Assembly (NCBI RefSeq): GCF_016625195.1
Contig: NZ_JACVUP010000007.1
Coordinates: forward strand, 62,001 to 126,000
DNA: 64,000 nt
Origin: Erwinia sp. S63
GTDB lineage: Bacteria > Pseudomonadota > Gammaproteobacteria > Enterobacterales > Enterobacteriaceae
Direction: 5' to 3'
The position numbers were made by a program, and so were the translations under genes. Positions 44,747 through 53,747 of the stretch are shown here, piece after piece. Below the pieces are notes generated by a model. That model ran no database searches, was not told the DNA's origin, and worked only from the letters and a program-made list of their open reading frames with translations. Each line of letters opens with the position of its first letter. Within the stretch, counting starts at the first letter, position 1.

Positions 44747-45786
44747 CAGCCACGCACCTCCGTAACAAAACTGCCGTTAAGCGCCGGCATGTCGCTGACG
44801 CCGCACCAGTGGCTAATGGCGGTGATCTCATTGATCCAGCCGGAGAGCAGATCGAACACCGCGCTTTCGCCACCTGCTACCAGGGCGCTGATGATCGGTC
44901 GCACGCTGAGTGACAGCGAGGCGCCGAGGCAACGTGCCACCACAGCATCGCTGCCGCAGCGTACGCCGCCATCCAGCAGCAGCGGCAGACGAGTGACCGC
45001 CTGTAAATCGGCGAGCTGATCCACCGGTGTGGCCCAGCGCGCGCTTTGGCGCAGGCCAATATTCGAGGCGATGATGCCGCTGACACCGTGCTGTGCCGCC
45101 GGTGCCGCATCGTCATGATGCAAAATACCTTTTAGCCACAGCGGCAGTTGGCGTGCAGCGCAGTGTGCCGCCACTTCATCAATCTGCTGCCAGCGCCATA
45201 CCGGAAACGCCGGTAAGGGTTCAACGCCCGGCTGCGTGCCGCCGACGGTGTGCCAGCCGCGCTGCTTGAGCGCTTCTCCAATCGAAAATCCACCTGGCTG
45301 TAAGCCGGGCACCGGATGCACCGGTGCCAGCACGGTGAGGACGATATTTTTGAATCCGGCTTGTGCAGCCTGATCGATCAAATCTTTGATACGCCCAACA
45401 TCACCTGCCGCGCGCAGCTGCAACCAGCAGCAGTCATACTCCGCGCCAATTTGTTCCAGCGGCGTGACGGTCTCTTCAGAGATCACCAGCGGCAGTTGCA
45501 GGCGTTTACAGGCTCGCGCAATCGGCAGCAATCCCTCTTCATGGAAGATGCGATCACCGGCAAAGGCGCCAACGCCCAGCGGCGCTGACCAGCTTTGATT
45601 GAGGATGGTGGTCTGGGTGCTGATCGCCTCATTGCCCTGCAGTACACGCGGCAGCAAGCGAAAACGGCGCAGCGCCTGTTGGTTGGCATCTGGCTCATCC
45701 GCCAGCGCATCGGCGGGCTGGCCTTGCATATAGCGGAACAGCGCATCGCCAAGACGTTCACGCGCCGCAAGATCATGCATTGGCAT
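44746..45786 (-). CDS. FMN alpha-hydroxyacid-oxidase family protein with altered active site
   Basis: 346 residues of the lactate/glycolate oxidase TIM barrel. FMN contacts are kept: SAPLGVGAFAG, K219 (LWLKGI), and the phosphate loop DGGVRCG (272-278). Two catalytic positions differ from the family: the QLYV tyrosine is Arg (QLRA, 123-126) and the SNHGGRQ histidine is Ile (SNIGLRQ, I243), while the substrate arginine (R246) is kept. Classical 2-hydroxyacid oxidation is therefore unlikely, and another flavin reaction or binding role is implied. GGAGG six bases before the ATG at 45786 sets the start; it overlaps the ABC gene by 14 bp. Confidence 0.78.
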   Translation of the reverse strand: MPMHDLAARERLGDALFRYMQGQPADALADEPDANQQALRRFRLLPRVLQGNEAISTQTTILNQSWSAPLGVGAFAGDRIFHEEGLLPIARACKRLQLPLVISEETVTPLEQIGAEYDCCWLQLRAAGDVGRIKDLIDQAAQAGFKNIVLTVLAPVHPVPGLQPGGFSIGEALKQRGWHTVGGTQPGVEPLPAFPVWRWQQIDEVAAHCAARQLPLWLKGILHHDDAAPAAQHGVSGIIASNIGLRQSARWATPVDQLADLQAVTRLPLLLDGGVRCGSDAVVARCLGASLSLSVRPIISALVAGGESAVFDLLSGWINEITAISHWCGVSDMPALNGSFVTEVRG

Positions 45787-47299
45787 GCTGGGCCTCCGTG
45801 GCATTTTCATGTTCAAGGAAGGTGGCAAAAGCCGGCGTTTTCGGATTCTGCAAAATCGCCGGTGGACCTTCTTCAATCAGCGCACCGTTCTGCAGGAACA
45901 CCACGCGATCGGCCACGCCTGCGGCGAAGGCAATGTCATGGGTACTGATAATCATGGTGATGCCGGTTTGCGCCAGGCTGCGCATGGTCTGGTTCACTTC
46001 ACGCACCAGCTCAGTGTCGAGCGCCGAGGTCGGCTCATCGAACAGCAGAATTTGCGGTTCTGCGGCTAAGGCTCGGGCGATGCCGACACGTTGTTTCTGC
46101 CCGCCGGACAGTTCATGCGGCAGTGAAGCGGCGAAGTCCTGCAATCCGACCATTTTCAGGGCGCGCATCGCTTTGGCGCGGGCGATTTCGGGTTGAGCTC
46201 CTTGTACACGCAGCAAAATGCTCATCACGTTTTCCAGCGCGGTAAGGTGATCAAACAGCGCGAAGTGCTGGAACACGATACCAATGCCGGATTTGGCGCG
46301 GTTAGCCGGCAGGTGACGCGCAGCCAGAGGGCGGCCGTTTTCATCGCTGCCCATAAAGTGGCCTTCGGTCTGAATGGTGCCGCTGCTACGCGGCGTCAGC
46401 GCCAGAATCGATTTCAACAGGGTACTTTTACCGGAGCCGGAACGACCGAGCAGCACCACCACTTCGCCACGACGTACGGTGAGCGACAGGGATTTTAATA
46501 CCGCTTTGCCGGCGTATTCGACGCACAGGTTGTCCACTTCCAGCACCGGTGCGGCGGTTTGCGTATCCCAGCGACGCTTCGGCAACTGCATCGCCATCAC
46601 GTCCGCTTCCGGCGGCAGTTTTGCCAACCGGGCACGGGCACGGCGCGCTCGCTCATCAAGGTTATAGAACTTCTCCAGCCACCACTGGCCGCCCGCCAGC
46701 AGCGTAGAGAGAATCAGGTAAATACCGCCAGAAGCGACCAGCACCGGAATAAACAGGAAGTTCTGCGATACGATGGCCTGGCCGCGCATCGTCAGCTCAT
46801 TCACACCCACCACGGATGCCAGCGAGGTGGATTTCAGCAGGCCGACGGTTTCATTGCCCATGGTCGGCAGAATGGCGCGCAGCGCTTGCGGGATCACCAC
46901 GTGGATCATCTCTTTGGTGCGCGAATAGCCAAAGGCCTGGGCCGCCATACTCTGATCGCGATCGGTGGCCATAATGCCGCCGCGAATGATCTCGGCGCAG
47001 AAGGCGGTTTCGTTGATCATCAACGCCAGCAGTGCGCTGGTGAATGGGCTAAAACGCAGGCCGAACTCTGGCAGCACGTTGTAGAGCAGAATCAGCTGCA
47101 GCAGCACCGGCGTGCCGCGCAGCAGATAAATGTACGTTTTCACCGGCACGCGGATAAACCAGTGCTTTGAGGTGCTGGCCAACGCCAGGAAAAAGCCAAT
47201 CAGGATGCCGCCCGCTAATGCGCCTACCAGCAGCTGAACAGCGATGACGGCCCCTTCCCACAGGTAAGGGAAGGTCAGGTACTTTAGAAAATCATCCAA
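45773..47299 (-). CDS. Fused polar-amino-acid ABC transporter permease-ATPase
   Basis: 508 residues joining two usually separate subunits. Residues ~10-205 are a HisM/GlnP-type permease (YLLRGTPVLLQLILLYNVLP, the EAA loop AFGYSRTKEMIHVVIPQALR). After a basic linker, residues ~240-500 are an ATPase with GRSGSGKST, Q-loop VFQHFALFDHLT, LSGGQKQRVGIARAL and FDEPTSALD. The dimer would make a complete importer with the binding protein encoded just upstream. The start is a TTG at 47299 with AGGGAG eight bases before it; the frame is open further to a TTG at 47353 that has no ribosome site and would run through a hairpin. Confidence 0.85.
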   Translation of the reverse strand: MDDFLKYLTFPYLWEGAVIAVQLLVGALAGGILIGFFLALASTSKHWFIRVPVKTYIYLLRGTPVLLQLILLYNVLPEFGLRFSPFTSALLALMINETAFCAEIIRGGIMATDRDQSMAAQAFGYSRTKEMIHVVIPQALRAILPTMGNETVGLLKSTSLASVVGVNELTMRGQAIVSQNFLFIPVLVASGGIYLILSTLLAGGQWWLEKFYNLDERARRARARLAKLPPEADVMAMQLPKRRWDTQTAAPVLEVDNLCVEYAGKAVLKSLSLTVRRGEVVVLLGRSGSGKSTLLKSILALTPRSSGTIQTEGHFMGSDENGRPLAARHLPANRAKSGIGIVFQHFALFDHLTALENVMSILLRVQGAQPEIARAKAMRALKMVGLQDFAASLPHELSGGQKQRVGIARALAAEPQILLFDEPTSALDTELVREVNQTMRSLAQTGITMIISTHDIAFAAGVADRVVFLQNGALIEEGPPAILQNPKTPAFATFLEHENATEAQHANA

Positions 47300-47327
47300 G
47301 GCGTTATCTCCCTCAATGCGATCGCTT

Positions 47328-47351
47328 GGGTTGCCCGTGATGCAGCAACCC
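47328..47351. other. Hairpin between the binding-protein and permease genes
   Basis: GGGTTGC and GCAACCC make a 7-bp stem over a 10-base loop in the short gap after the binding-protein gene. Such hairpins commonly keep binding-protein mRNA in excess over the membrane subunit. Confidence 0.5.
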
Positions 47352-47375
47352 AATTGATCCGACTGAGTTTATGCA

Positions 47376-48272
47376 TTAACCACGTGCAACAACCGGGCGT
47401 TCAGCGGCGCTGCCCTGACCCCAGTAATCCAGCAATTTCTTCTGCGCACCGCTCTCCTGAATCACCTTCATCGCATCCATCACCGCACTGCGCAGCATGG
47501 TGTTGTCTTTGGCGATGGGGAAGCCGACCATGATCGGCAGGTCAACGGTGAAACCGCTTTCCAGCGTTTTGTCGGCTTTGGCGATAGCGATGGCGGAACC
47601 GGCTTCGGTCAGATAGATATCGGCACGACCGCTTTTCACCGCCTGAATGCTGTTGTCGGTGTTCTGCACCATCAGCATGCTGACTTCTGGCTTACCAGCG
47701 GCGGTGCATTTGGCACTCTGCTCAGGCACCAGCTTGTTGGCTTCGTAAGAGCCCGCAGCGGCGGCCACGGTTTTGCCGCATAGGTCATCCACGGTGGTGA
47801 TTTTCTTCGGATTGCCCTTCGCCAGAATCGAGCCATCCTGCACCTGCATTGAGGCGACGAAAGCGATCTGCTTCAGGCGTTCATCGGTGACATACAGCAT
47901 CGGACCGATATCGGCACGACCGCTGGAGATGGAGGTCAGCAGCACGTTGAACGAACCGGTCTGATAACTGTGTTTTGCCCCAAGGCAGCTGCTGATACGT
48001 TCGAACAGCGAAGGATCGAGACCTTCAATGATACTTGGGTCTTTTTCGGATGGGGCTTCAAAGCCTTTGGTGTAACCGCCCAGACCGACCACCAAATCCT
48101 TGCCTTTCAGCGACGGATATTTGGTCTGCAGTGCTTTGCATTGCGCCATTGCCGCGAAGTCGCTGGCGGTTGGCGTGATCGGGTCGGTACTGGCGGCGTG
48201 GGCGCTGGAGAGTCCCGCTGACAGCGTGCCGGTGATGCCAGAGATAAGTAGTGCGATGCGTGCAAATTTCAT
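47376..48272 (-). CDS. Polar amino acid ABC transporter substrate-binding protein (family 3)
   Basis: 298 residues with a signal peptide (FARIALLISGITGTLSAGLSSAHA). The mature part has the SBP_bac_3 pattern: VVGLGGYTKGFE, ISSGRADIGPMLYVTDERLKQIAF, DDLCGKTVAAAAGSYEANKL, AVKSGRADIYLTEAG and VGFPIAKDN. Two Cys pairs may form disulfides. It serves the fused permease-ATPase encoded next. The ligand is unknown; the surrounding enzymes suggest an amino acid derivative or cyclic amide acid. Confidence 0.88.
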   Translation of the reverse strand: MKFARIALLISGITGTLSAGLSSAHAASTDPITPTASDFAAMAQCKALQTKYPSLKGKDLVVGLGGYTKGFEAPSEKDPSIIEGLDPSLFERISSCLGAKHSYQTGSFNVLLTSISSGRADIGPMLYVTDERLKQIAFVASMQVQDGSILAKGNPKKITTVDDLCGKTVAAAAGSYEANKLVPEQSAKCTAAGKPEVSMLMVQNTDNSIQAVKSGRADIYLTEAGSAIAIAKADKTLESGFTVDLPIMVGFPIAKDNTMLRSAVMDAMKVIQESGAQKKLLDYWGQGSAAERPVVARG

Positions 48273-48350
48273 AATAAGGTTCCCCTGGTGCTGGTGAATG
48301 TGTAAGCGATGACCTTGTTTTTTATGAATCTCTTTACGGGTACTGCGACT

Positions 48351-49322
48351 TCAATAACCTCTTGCAACATCGACCTGGTTGCGCAGCGGATGGCCGCTTC
48401 GGAAACGCACCAGGTTATCGATAAACACCTCAAGGCAACCCTCAAGGTAGGCACTGTGATCGTCCAGGCTGCAGTGCGGTGTCATCACCACGCCGGGCGT
48501 GCTCCACAGCGCATCGTCTACCGGTAATGGCTCTTGCGGATAAACATCCAAAACCGCACCGGCCAGCTCACCGGCGCACAGTTTTTCGCGCATTGCGGTG
48601 TAGTCGAACACCGCGGCACGACCGACAATCACGATGCCTGCGCGGGCAGGCAGCAGATCGAGACGGCGACGGTCAAACAGCATTTCGGTCTGTGGCGTGA
48701 GCGGCAGCGTTGAGACCAGGACATCCACCTGCGGCAGAACATCGGCCATCGCATCAATGCGGATGCAACGCGCCACGTCGGCGTCACACTGGCCGCTGCG
48801 CGTCACGCCAATCACGCGATAACCTTGCGCGGTCAGCAGTTTGGCCGCTGCCGCGCCGATACCGCCGACGCCGAGCAACAAGACAGTTTTGCCACGCGCG
48901 CAGCCGCCGAAGGTTGGGCGCCACAGGCGCTGAGCCTGATCCTGCAGAAAACCCGGAATGCCAAAGTTGAACATCAACGCCGCCATCAGAATGAACTCGG
49001 CGCCTTTATCGCCGTGCACGCCGGACGCATTCGTCAGCGTCACGCCCTCCGGCAGATGCGCCAGCCACTGCTCAACGCCGGCGGACATCACCTGCACCCA
49101 ACCGAGGCGCGGCGCGTTGAAAGCATCGAGCGCCAGCTTGCGTCCGCTCCATAAAATGTCGCTGCTGGCGAGGAAATCTGCGGTATGCGCAGCGTTGCTG
49201 TTTTCGCTCAGGGTAAAGTGACCGCGCAGCTGTGGATGAGCATCCAACTGCTGTTGCAGATGCTGCATGGTCAGATGTAATGCCTGCGGGGCGCTGGCGT
49301 CGTTTTCGATATGAATATGCAT
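48351..49322 (-). CDS. D-isomer 2-hydroxyacid dehydrogenase family protein
   Basis: 323 residues. Rossmann motif LLLGVGGIGAAAAKLL, STLPLTPQTEMLF, the catalytic arginine in VGRAAVFD (variant of NxxRG), DVYPQEPLP and catalytic His in MTPHCSLDD. It interconverts a 2-oxoacid and a D-2-hydroxyacid with NAD(P)H. Its ATG overlaps the RidA stop (TGATG). In the operon it could reduce a 2-oxoacid released from an imported amino acid. Confidence 0.85.
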   Translation of the reverse strand: MHIHIENDASAPQALHLTMQHLQQQLDAHPQLRGHFTLSENSNAAHTADFLASSDILWSGRKLALDAFNAPRLGWVQVMSAGVEQWLAHLPEGVTLTNASGVHGDKGAEFILMAALMFNFGIPGFLQDQAQRLWRPTFGGCARGKTVLLLGVGGIGAAAAKLLTAQGYRVIGVTRSGQCDADVARCIRIDAMADVLPQVDVLVSTLPLTPQTEMLFDRRRLDLLPARAGIVIVGRAAVFDYTAMREKLCAGELAGAVLDVYPQEPLPVDDALWSTPGVVMTPHCSLDDHSAYLEGCLEVFIDNLVRFRSGHPLRNQVDVARGY

Positions 49323-49714
49323 CAGCGCATCGCCGTGACTTCCATCTCGACCAGCAGGTCAGGATGGTTGAGTTGAATACCGACGGTGGCGCGCGCCGGG
49401 AAGGGGAACTGGAAGAACTCGCTGTAGGCGGCGTTCATCTCACTGAAAGTACTGAGGTCGGTGAGATAGATCGTTACGCGCACCACGTTGTCGAAAGTCA
49501 TCTGCGCTTCGCTCAACAAATCGCCGACGTTTTTCAACACCTGGCGCGTTTGGCTGGCGATGTCATTGCCCTTGATTTCACCGCTGTAGGGGTCAATCGC
49601 CACCTGGCCGGAGATAAACAGCATCGGTTCGTGCAGTACGGCGGCGGAAAGCGGAGCCGGTCCCATTGGACGGTCACTGGCGTTCATTCCTGGATAAGCA
49701 ATTGCGGTCTTCAT
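49322..49714 (-). CDS. RidA-family enamine/imine deaminase
   Basis: 130 residues with FISGQVAIDPYSGEI, VVRVTIYLTDLSTF and the signature PARATVGIQ...VEMEVTA carrying the conserved Arg and Glu. RidA proteins hydrolyse reactive 2-aminoacrylate-type enamines or imines to 2-oxoacids. It is the first gene of the nine-gene operon. Its presence implies an imine or enamine intermediate, for instance from an amino acid oxidase or lyase step. It is distinct from the housekeeping RidA. Confidence 0.88.
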   Translation of the reverse strand: MKTAIAYPGMNASDRPMGPAPLSAAVLHEPMLFISGQVAIDPYSGEIKGNDIASQTRQVLKNVGDLLSEAQMTFDNVVRVTIYLTDLSTFSEMNAAYSEFFQFPFPARATVGIQLNHPDLLVEMEVTAMR

Positions 49715-49748
49715 GGTGAAATTCCAAGCAAAACTGTTTCACCGCAAT

Positions 49749-49770
49749 TTCGTATACGATTATACAAGTG
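49749..49770. promoter_or_regulatory. GTATAC-centred operator 1 for the FCD regulator
   Basis: TTCGTATACGAT is a near-perfect palindrome followed at once by a second TATAC, 35-56 bp upstream of the ridA-type start. It shares TCGTATACGAT with operator 2 and has the form of FCD-GntR sites. Confidence 0.65.
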
Positions 49771-49905
49771 TCAATGTGCGATTTTTGACCATTGGGTCGA
49801 AAAGGTGATGTGTGTCACGTAATAGGATTTGATTATGCTGTGTTTATTTATATGAAAATTAAGGATAAATTTAATTTATCTGATAGGTGAGACCGTGCCT
49901 GATTG

Positions 49906-49919
49906 AATCGTATACGATT
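49906..49919. promoter_or_regulatory. GTATAC-centred operator 2 for the FCD regulator
   Basis: AATCGTATACGATT is a perfect 14-bp palindrome, 192 bp before the first gene of the operon and 137 bp before glyQ. Together with operator 1 it could support looping, or separate repression of the operon. Confidence 0.68.
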
Positions 49920-50010
49920 TTCTTATCTCAGGGTTTTAACGACCTAAACCGCGTCAAAATCACCCACTGTCACGCCAGGATTTCCGGCTGCACAATCTGC
50001 GGTCAAAGGG

Positions 50011-50016
50011 TATACT
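50011..50016 (+). promoter_or_regulatory. Probable -10 element of glyQS
   Basis: TATACT lies 40 bp upstream of the glyQ start with a weak -35 (CTGCAC, 17 bp spacing). The 342-bp region 49715-50056 otherwise holds the two operators and no gene. Confidence 0.45.
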
Positions 50017-50056
50017 GTCGCACTCTTTTTTAATCGACCCTTATCGCGTACTCAAC

Positions 50057-50968
50057 ATGCAAAAGTTTGATACCAAGACCTTTCAGGGCCTGATCCTGAC
50101 CTTGCAGGATTACTGGGCGCGTCAGGGCTGCACCATCGTCCAGCCGCTGGACATGGAAGTGGGCGCTGGCACTTCACACCCAATGACCTGCCTGCGCGCC
50201 ATCGGCCCGGAGCCAATGGCCACCGCCTATGTGCAGCCTTCACGCCGTCCTACCGATGGTCGCTACGGTGAAAACCCGAACCGTTTACAGCACTACTATC
50301 AGTTCCAGGTGATGATTAAACCTAACCCGGACAACCTGCAGGAGCTGTATCTGGGTTCACTGCAAGAGCTGGGCCTGGATCCGACCGTGCACGATATTCG
50401 CTTCGTGGAAGATAACTGGGAAAACCCAACGCTGGGTGCCTGGGGACTGGGTTGGGAAGTGTGGCTCAACGGCATGGAAGTGACGCAGTTCACCTACTTC
50501 CAGCAGGTGGGCGGCATGGAGTGTAAGCCGGTCACCGGTGAGATCACCTACGGTCTGGAGCGTCTGGCGATGTACATCCAGGGCGTCGATAGCGTTTACG
50601 ATTTGGTGTGGAGTGACGGTCCATTTGGCCAAACCACCTACGGTGAAGTGTTCCATCAGAACGAAGTGGAACAGTCGACCTACAACTTTGAATACGCGGA
50701 TGTGGACTTCCTGTTCTCCTGCTTCGAGCAGTATGAGAAAGAAGCGCAACAGCTGCTGGCGCTGGAAAAACCCCTGCCGCTGCCAGCTTATGAGCGCATT
50801 TTGAAGGCGGCACACAGCTTTAACCTGCTGGATGCACGCAAGGCGATCTCGGTGACCGAGCGTCAGCGCTATATCCTGCGTATTCGTACCCTGACGAAAG
50901 CCGTTGCTGAAGCCTATTATGCGTCCCGTGAGGCGCTTGGTTTCCCAATGTGCAATAAAAACAAGTAA
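50057..50968 (+). CDS. glyQ: Glycyl-tRNA synthetase alpha subunit
   Basis: 303 residues (as in E. coli). [52 protein letters not shown] and [18 protein letters not shown] are conserved. It is the catalytic class II subunit of the alpha2beta2 enzyme. The beta subunit gene follows after 9 bp. Confidence 0.98.
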   Translation: MQKFDTKTFQGLILTLQDYWARQGCTIVQPLDMEVGAGTSHPMTCLRAIGPEPMATAYVQPSRRPTDGRYGENPNRLQHYYQFQVMIKPNPDNLQELYLGSLQELGLDPTVHDIRFVEDNWENPTLGAWGLGWEVWLNGMEVTQFTYFQQVGGMECKPVTGEITYGLERLAMYIQGVDSVYDLVWSDGPFGQTTYGEVFHQNEVEQSTYNFEYADVDFLFSCFEQYEKEAQQLLALEKPLPLPAYERILKAAHSFNLLDARKAISVTERQRYILRIRTLTKAVAEAYYASREALGFPMCNKNK

Positions 50969-50977
50969 GAGGCAGCC

Positions 50978-53047
50978 ATGACCGATAAAACTTTCCTGGT
51001 GGAAATTGGCACCGAAGAGTTGCCTCCGAAAGCCCTGCGCAGCCTGGCAGAAGCCTTTGCCGCGCACTTTACCGCTGAACTGGACAGCGCCGGTTTGGCG
51101 CACGGTGAAGTGAACTGGTTTGCCGCTCCACGTCGCCTGGCGCTGAAAGTCGCCCAACTGGCGACCGCGCAGGCCGATCGTGAAGTGGAAAAACGTGGTC
51201 CAGCGATTGCTGCCGCGTTTGATGCGGATGGCAATGCCACCAAAGCAGCCGAAGGTTGGGCGCGTGGTAACGGCATCACGGTGGATCAGGCTGAGCGTCT
51301 GAGCACCGATAAAGGCGAATGGCTGGTGCATCGTGCGTCAGTGAAAGGCGAAAGCGCCCAGGCACTGCTGCCCGCGATGGTGGTCACCGCCCTGAGCAAG
51401 CTGCCGATTCCAAAACTGATGCGCTGGGGCGCAAGCGACGTGCAGTTTGTGCGTCCGGTGCATACCGTGACGCTGCTGCTGGGCGATGAGCTGATCCCGG
51501 CGACGATTCTTGGTATTCAGTCCGATCGTGTGATTCGCGGCCATCGCTTTATGGGTGAGCCAGAGTTCACCCTCGACAACGCCGATCAGTATCCGCAACT
51601 GCTGCTGGAACGCGGCAAAGTGGTGGCTGATTTCGCGACCCGTAAAGCCAAAATCAAAGCCGATGCGGAAGCCGCGGCGCAGCAGTTGGGCGGCATCGCC
51701 GACCTGAGCGACAGCCTGCTGGAAGAAGTCGCCTCGCTGGTGGAATGGCCAGTGGTGCTGACGGCGAAATTTGAAGAGAAGTTCCTTGCGGTGCCTTCTG
51801 AAGCGCTGGTTTACACCATGAAAGGTGACCAGAAGTACTTCCCGGTGTACTCCGCTGACGGCAAACTGCTGCCAAACTTCATCTTCGTGACCAACATCGA
51901 ATCGAAAGATCCGCAGCAAATCATCTCCGGTAACGAAAAGGTGGTACGCCCGCGCCTGGCTGATGCCGAGTTCTTCTTCAACACTGACCGTAAAAAGCGT
52001 CTTGAAGATAACCTGCCGCGTCTGGAAACCGTATTGTTCCAGAAAGAGCTGGGTACGCTGCGTGACAAAACGGACCGTATTCAGGCGCTGGCCGGCTGGA
52101 TCGCAGCCCAGATTGGTGCAGATGTGAACCACGCCACCCGCGCGGGCCTGCTGTCGAAGTGTGACCTGATGACCAACATGGTCTTCGAGTTCACCGATAC
52201 GCAGGGCGTGATGGGCATGCACTATGCGCGTCATGACGGCGAAGCGGAAGATGTGGCCGTGGCGCTGAACGAGCAGTATCAGCCGCGCTTTGCCGGTGAT
52301 GCACTGCCATCGAACCTCGTGGCTTGCGCTGTCGCAATCGCTGACAAGATGGATACCCTTGCGGGCATCTTCGGCATTGGTCAGCATCCGAAAGGCGATA
52401 AAGATCCGTTCGCACTGCGCCGTGCAGCGCTGGGCGTACTGCGTATTATCGTTGAGAAGAACCTGCCACTCGATCTGCAAACGCTGACCGAAGAAGCGGT
52501 GCGTCTGTACGGTAGCAAGCTGAGCAACGGCAAAGTGGTGGATGAAGTGATCGACTTCATGCTGGGTCGCTTCCGTACCTGGTATCAGGAAGAAGGCCAC
52601 AGCGTCGACACCATTCAGGCAGTGCTGGCACGTCGTCCAACCCGCCCGGCGGATTTCGATGCGCGTATGAAGGCGGTGTCCCACTTCCGTACTCTGGAAG
52701 CGGCTTCGTCGCTGGCTGCGGCCAACAAGCGTGTGTCCAACATCCTGGCGAAAGCCACCGAAACCCTGAACGACAGCGTGCAGGCATCGCTGCTGAAGGA
52801 GAACGCCGAGATCCAACTGGCGACTTTCGTGACGGCACTCGGTGACAAACTGCAGCCGTACTTCGCAGAAGGCCGCTATCAGGATGCGCTGGTGGAGCTG
52901 GCACAACTGCGTGAAGCGGTCGATAACTTCTTCGACAACGTGATGGTTAACGCCGATGAAGCGGAAGTGCGTATTAACCGCCTGACGCTGCTGGCGCAAC
53001 TGCGCGCGCTGTTCCTGCAGGTGGCGGATATTTCACTGCTGCAGTAA
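50978..53047 (+). CDS. glyS: Glycyl-tRNA synthetase beta subunit
   Basis: 689 residues (as in E. coli). [44 protein letters not shown] and the C-terminal DALR anticodon-binding region are present. It recognises tRNA-Gly. GAGGCAGCC precedes the ATG. A strong terminator follows. Confidence 0.98.
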   Translation: MTDKTFLVEIGTEELPPKALRSLAEAFAAHFTAELDSAGLAHGEVNWFAAPRRLALKVAQLATAQADREVEKRGPAIAAAFDADGNATKAAEGWARGNGITVDQAERLSTDKGEWLVHRASVKGESAQALLPAMVVTALSKLPIPKLMRWGASDVQFVRPVHTVTLLLGDELIPATILGIQSDRVIRGHRFMGEPEFTLDNADQYPQLLLERGKVVADFATRKAKIKADAEAAAQQLGGIADLSDSLLEEVASLVEWPVVLTAKFEEKFLAVPSEALVYTMKGDQKYFPVYSADGKLLPNFIFVTNIESKDPQQIISGNEKVVRPRLADAEFFFNTDRKKRLEDNLPRLETVLFQKELGTLRDKTDRIQALAGWIAAQIGADVNHATRAGLLSKCDLMTNMVFEFTDTQGVMGMHYARHDGEAEDVAVALNEQYQPRFAGDALPSNLVACAVAIADKMDTLAGIFGIGQHPKGDKDPFALRRAALGVLRIIVEKNLPLDLQTLTEEAVRLYGSKLSNGKVVDEVIDFMLGRFRTWYQEEGHSVDTIQAVLARRPTRPADFDARMKAVSHFRTLEAASSLAAANKRVSNILAKATETLNDSVQASLLKENAEIQLATFVTALGDKLQPYFAEGRYQDALVELAQLREAVDNFFDNVMVNADEAEVRINRLTLLAQLRALFLQVADISLLQ

Positions 53048-53068
53048 CTGATGTGCTGAAGTGAGCCG

Positions 53069-53096
53069 AAGGGACGAGCGATCGTCCCTTTTTGTT
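53069..53096 (+). terminator. Terminator of glyQS
   Basis: A 9-bp perfect stem (AAGGGACGA / TCGTCCCTT), 4-base loop, then TTTGTTTTT, 22 bp after the glyS stop. Confidence 0.9.
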
Positions 53097-53097
53097 T

Positions 53098-53388
53098 TTA
53101 AAATTCGGCGCTGACTTCCTGAGAGTGGTGCAGGATGCGCCCTATAAAGATCTCATCAACCTCAGCACGGTAAATCACAATGTGCTGACCGAAGGGAAGT
53201 GAATAGATTTGATAACCTAAATCAGGCCGTTTTCGCCCTAAGTCGAACAGGGCAATTTTATCGAAGAGCTGGGAAAATTTAAGGTTGTAAGCATCTGCGA
53301 GCTGCTCCCCAAAATTCCAGTATCCGTAAATCCAGATTTTCATCAGATCGGCATCAGCTTCCGGTTTTATCGTGATCTTCCTTTTCAT
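53098..53388 (-). CDS. ParE/RelE-family toxin
   Basis: 96 residues with the ParE layout: KITIKPEADADLMKIWIYGY start, LGRKRPDLGYQIYSLPFGQHIVIYRAE and the basic-to-IGRILHHSQE end. ParE toxins poison DNA gyrase; RelE-type ones cut mRNA, and the sequence (HHSQE end) favours ParE. The start lies inside the antitoxin gene (35-bp overlap), with AGGGTGGG upstream. AT-richer than glyS and selB on either side. Confidence 0.85.
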   Translation of the reverse strand: MKRKITIKPEADADLMKIWIYGYWNFGEQLADAYNLKFSQLFDKIALFDLGRKRPDLGYQIYSLPFGQHIVIYRAEVDEIFIGRILHHSQEVSAEF

Positions 53389-53641
53389 AAATGCCCACCC
53401 TGGCTTTTGCTCGTCTCAGAAAATCTTCATGGTCCCACTCTTTACCCGGACCGCTCTCGAATCCTTGTCTTACCAATTCTTTTAGCGCCTCCAGCTTCGA
53501 CGCCGCTTGCTTCTCCCGCAGTAAACGTAGCGAATCGCGCACCACTTCGCTTTGGGTACGGTAGTCACCGGACGCCACCAGAGATTCAACAAACTCGCGC
53601 AGTTCATCACCTAAATCGATTGTCATGGTACGTGCCATCAT
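53354..53641 (-). CDS. ParD-family antitoxin
   Basis: 95 residues: an N-terminal ribbon-helix-helix (MTIDLGDELREFVESLVASGDYRTQSEVVRDSLRLL) and a charged C-terminal helix that would clamp the toxin. ParD dimers bind their own promoter. Two adjacent ATGs (53641, 53638) are possible starts. It precedes and overlaps the toxin gene, the usual antitoxin-first order. Confidence 0.87.
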   Translation of the reverse strand: MMARTMTIDLGDELREFVESLVASGDYRTQSEVVRDSLRLLREKQAASKLEALKELVRQGFESGPGKEWDHEDFLRRAKARVGIYEKEDHDKTGS

Positions 53642-53747
53642 CGTGCCCCAATGTAAGAAATATTCTTACATCCTGGCACATTTTTGAGCAATGCGGAATC
53701 GGCGTTGCAGCGCAGTTACAGCGAGAACTGCGAAGCAACGCGAAGGA

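Noticed and set aside
53354-53388. Frameshift between antitoxin and toxin genes
   Set aside because: A 35-bp overlap with the toxin start inside the antitoxin end is normal for parDE-type modules and both proteins are full length.
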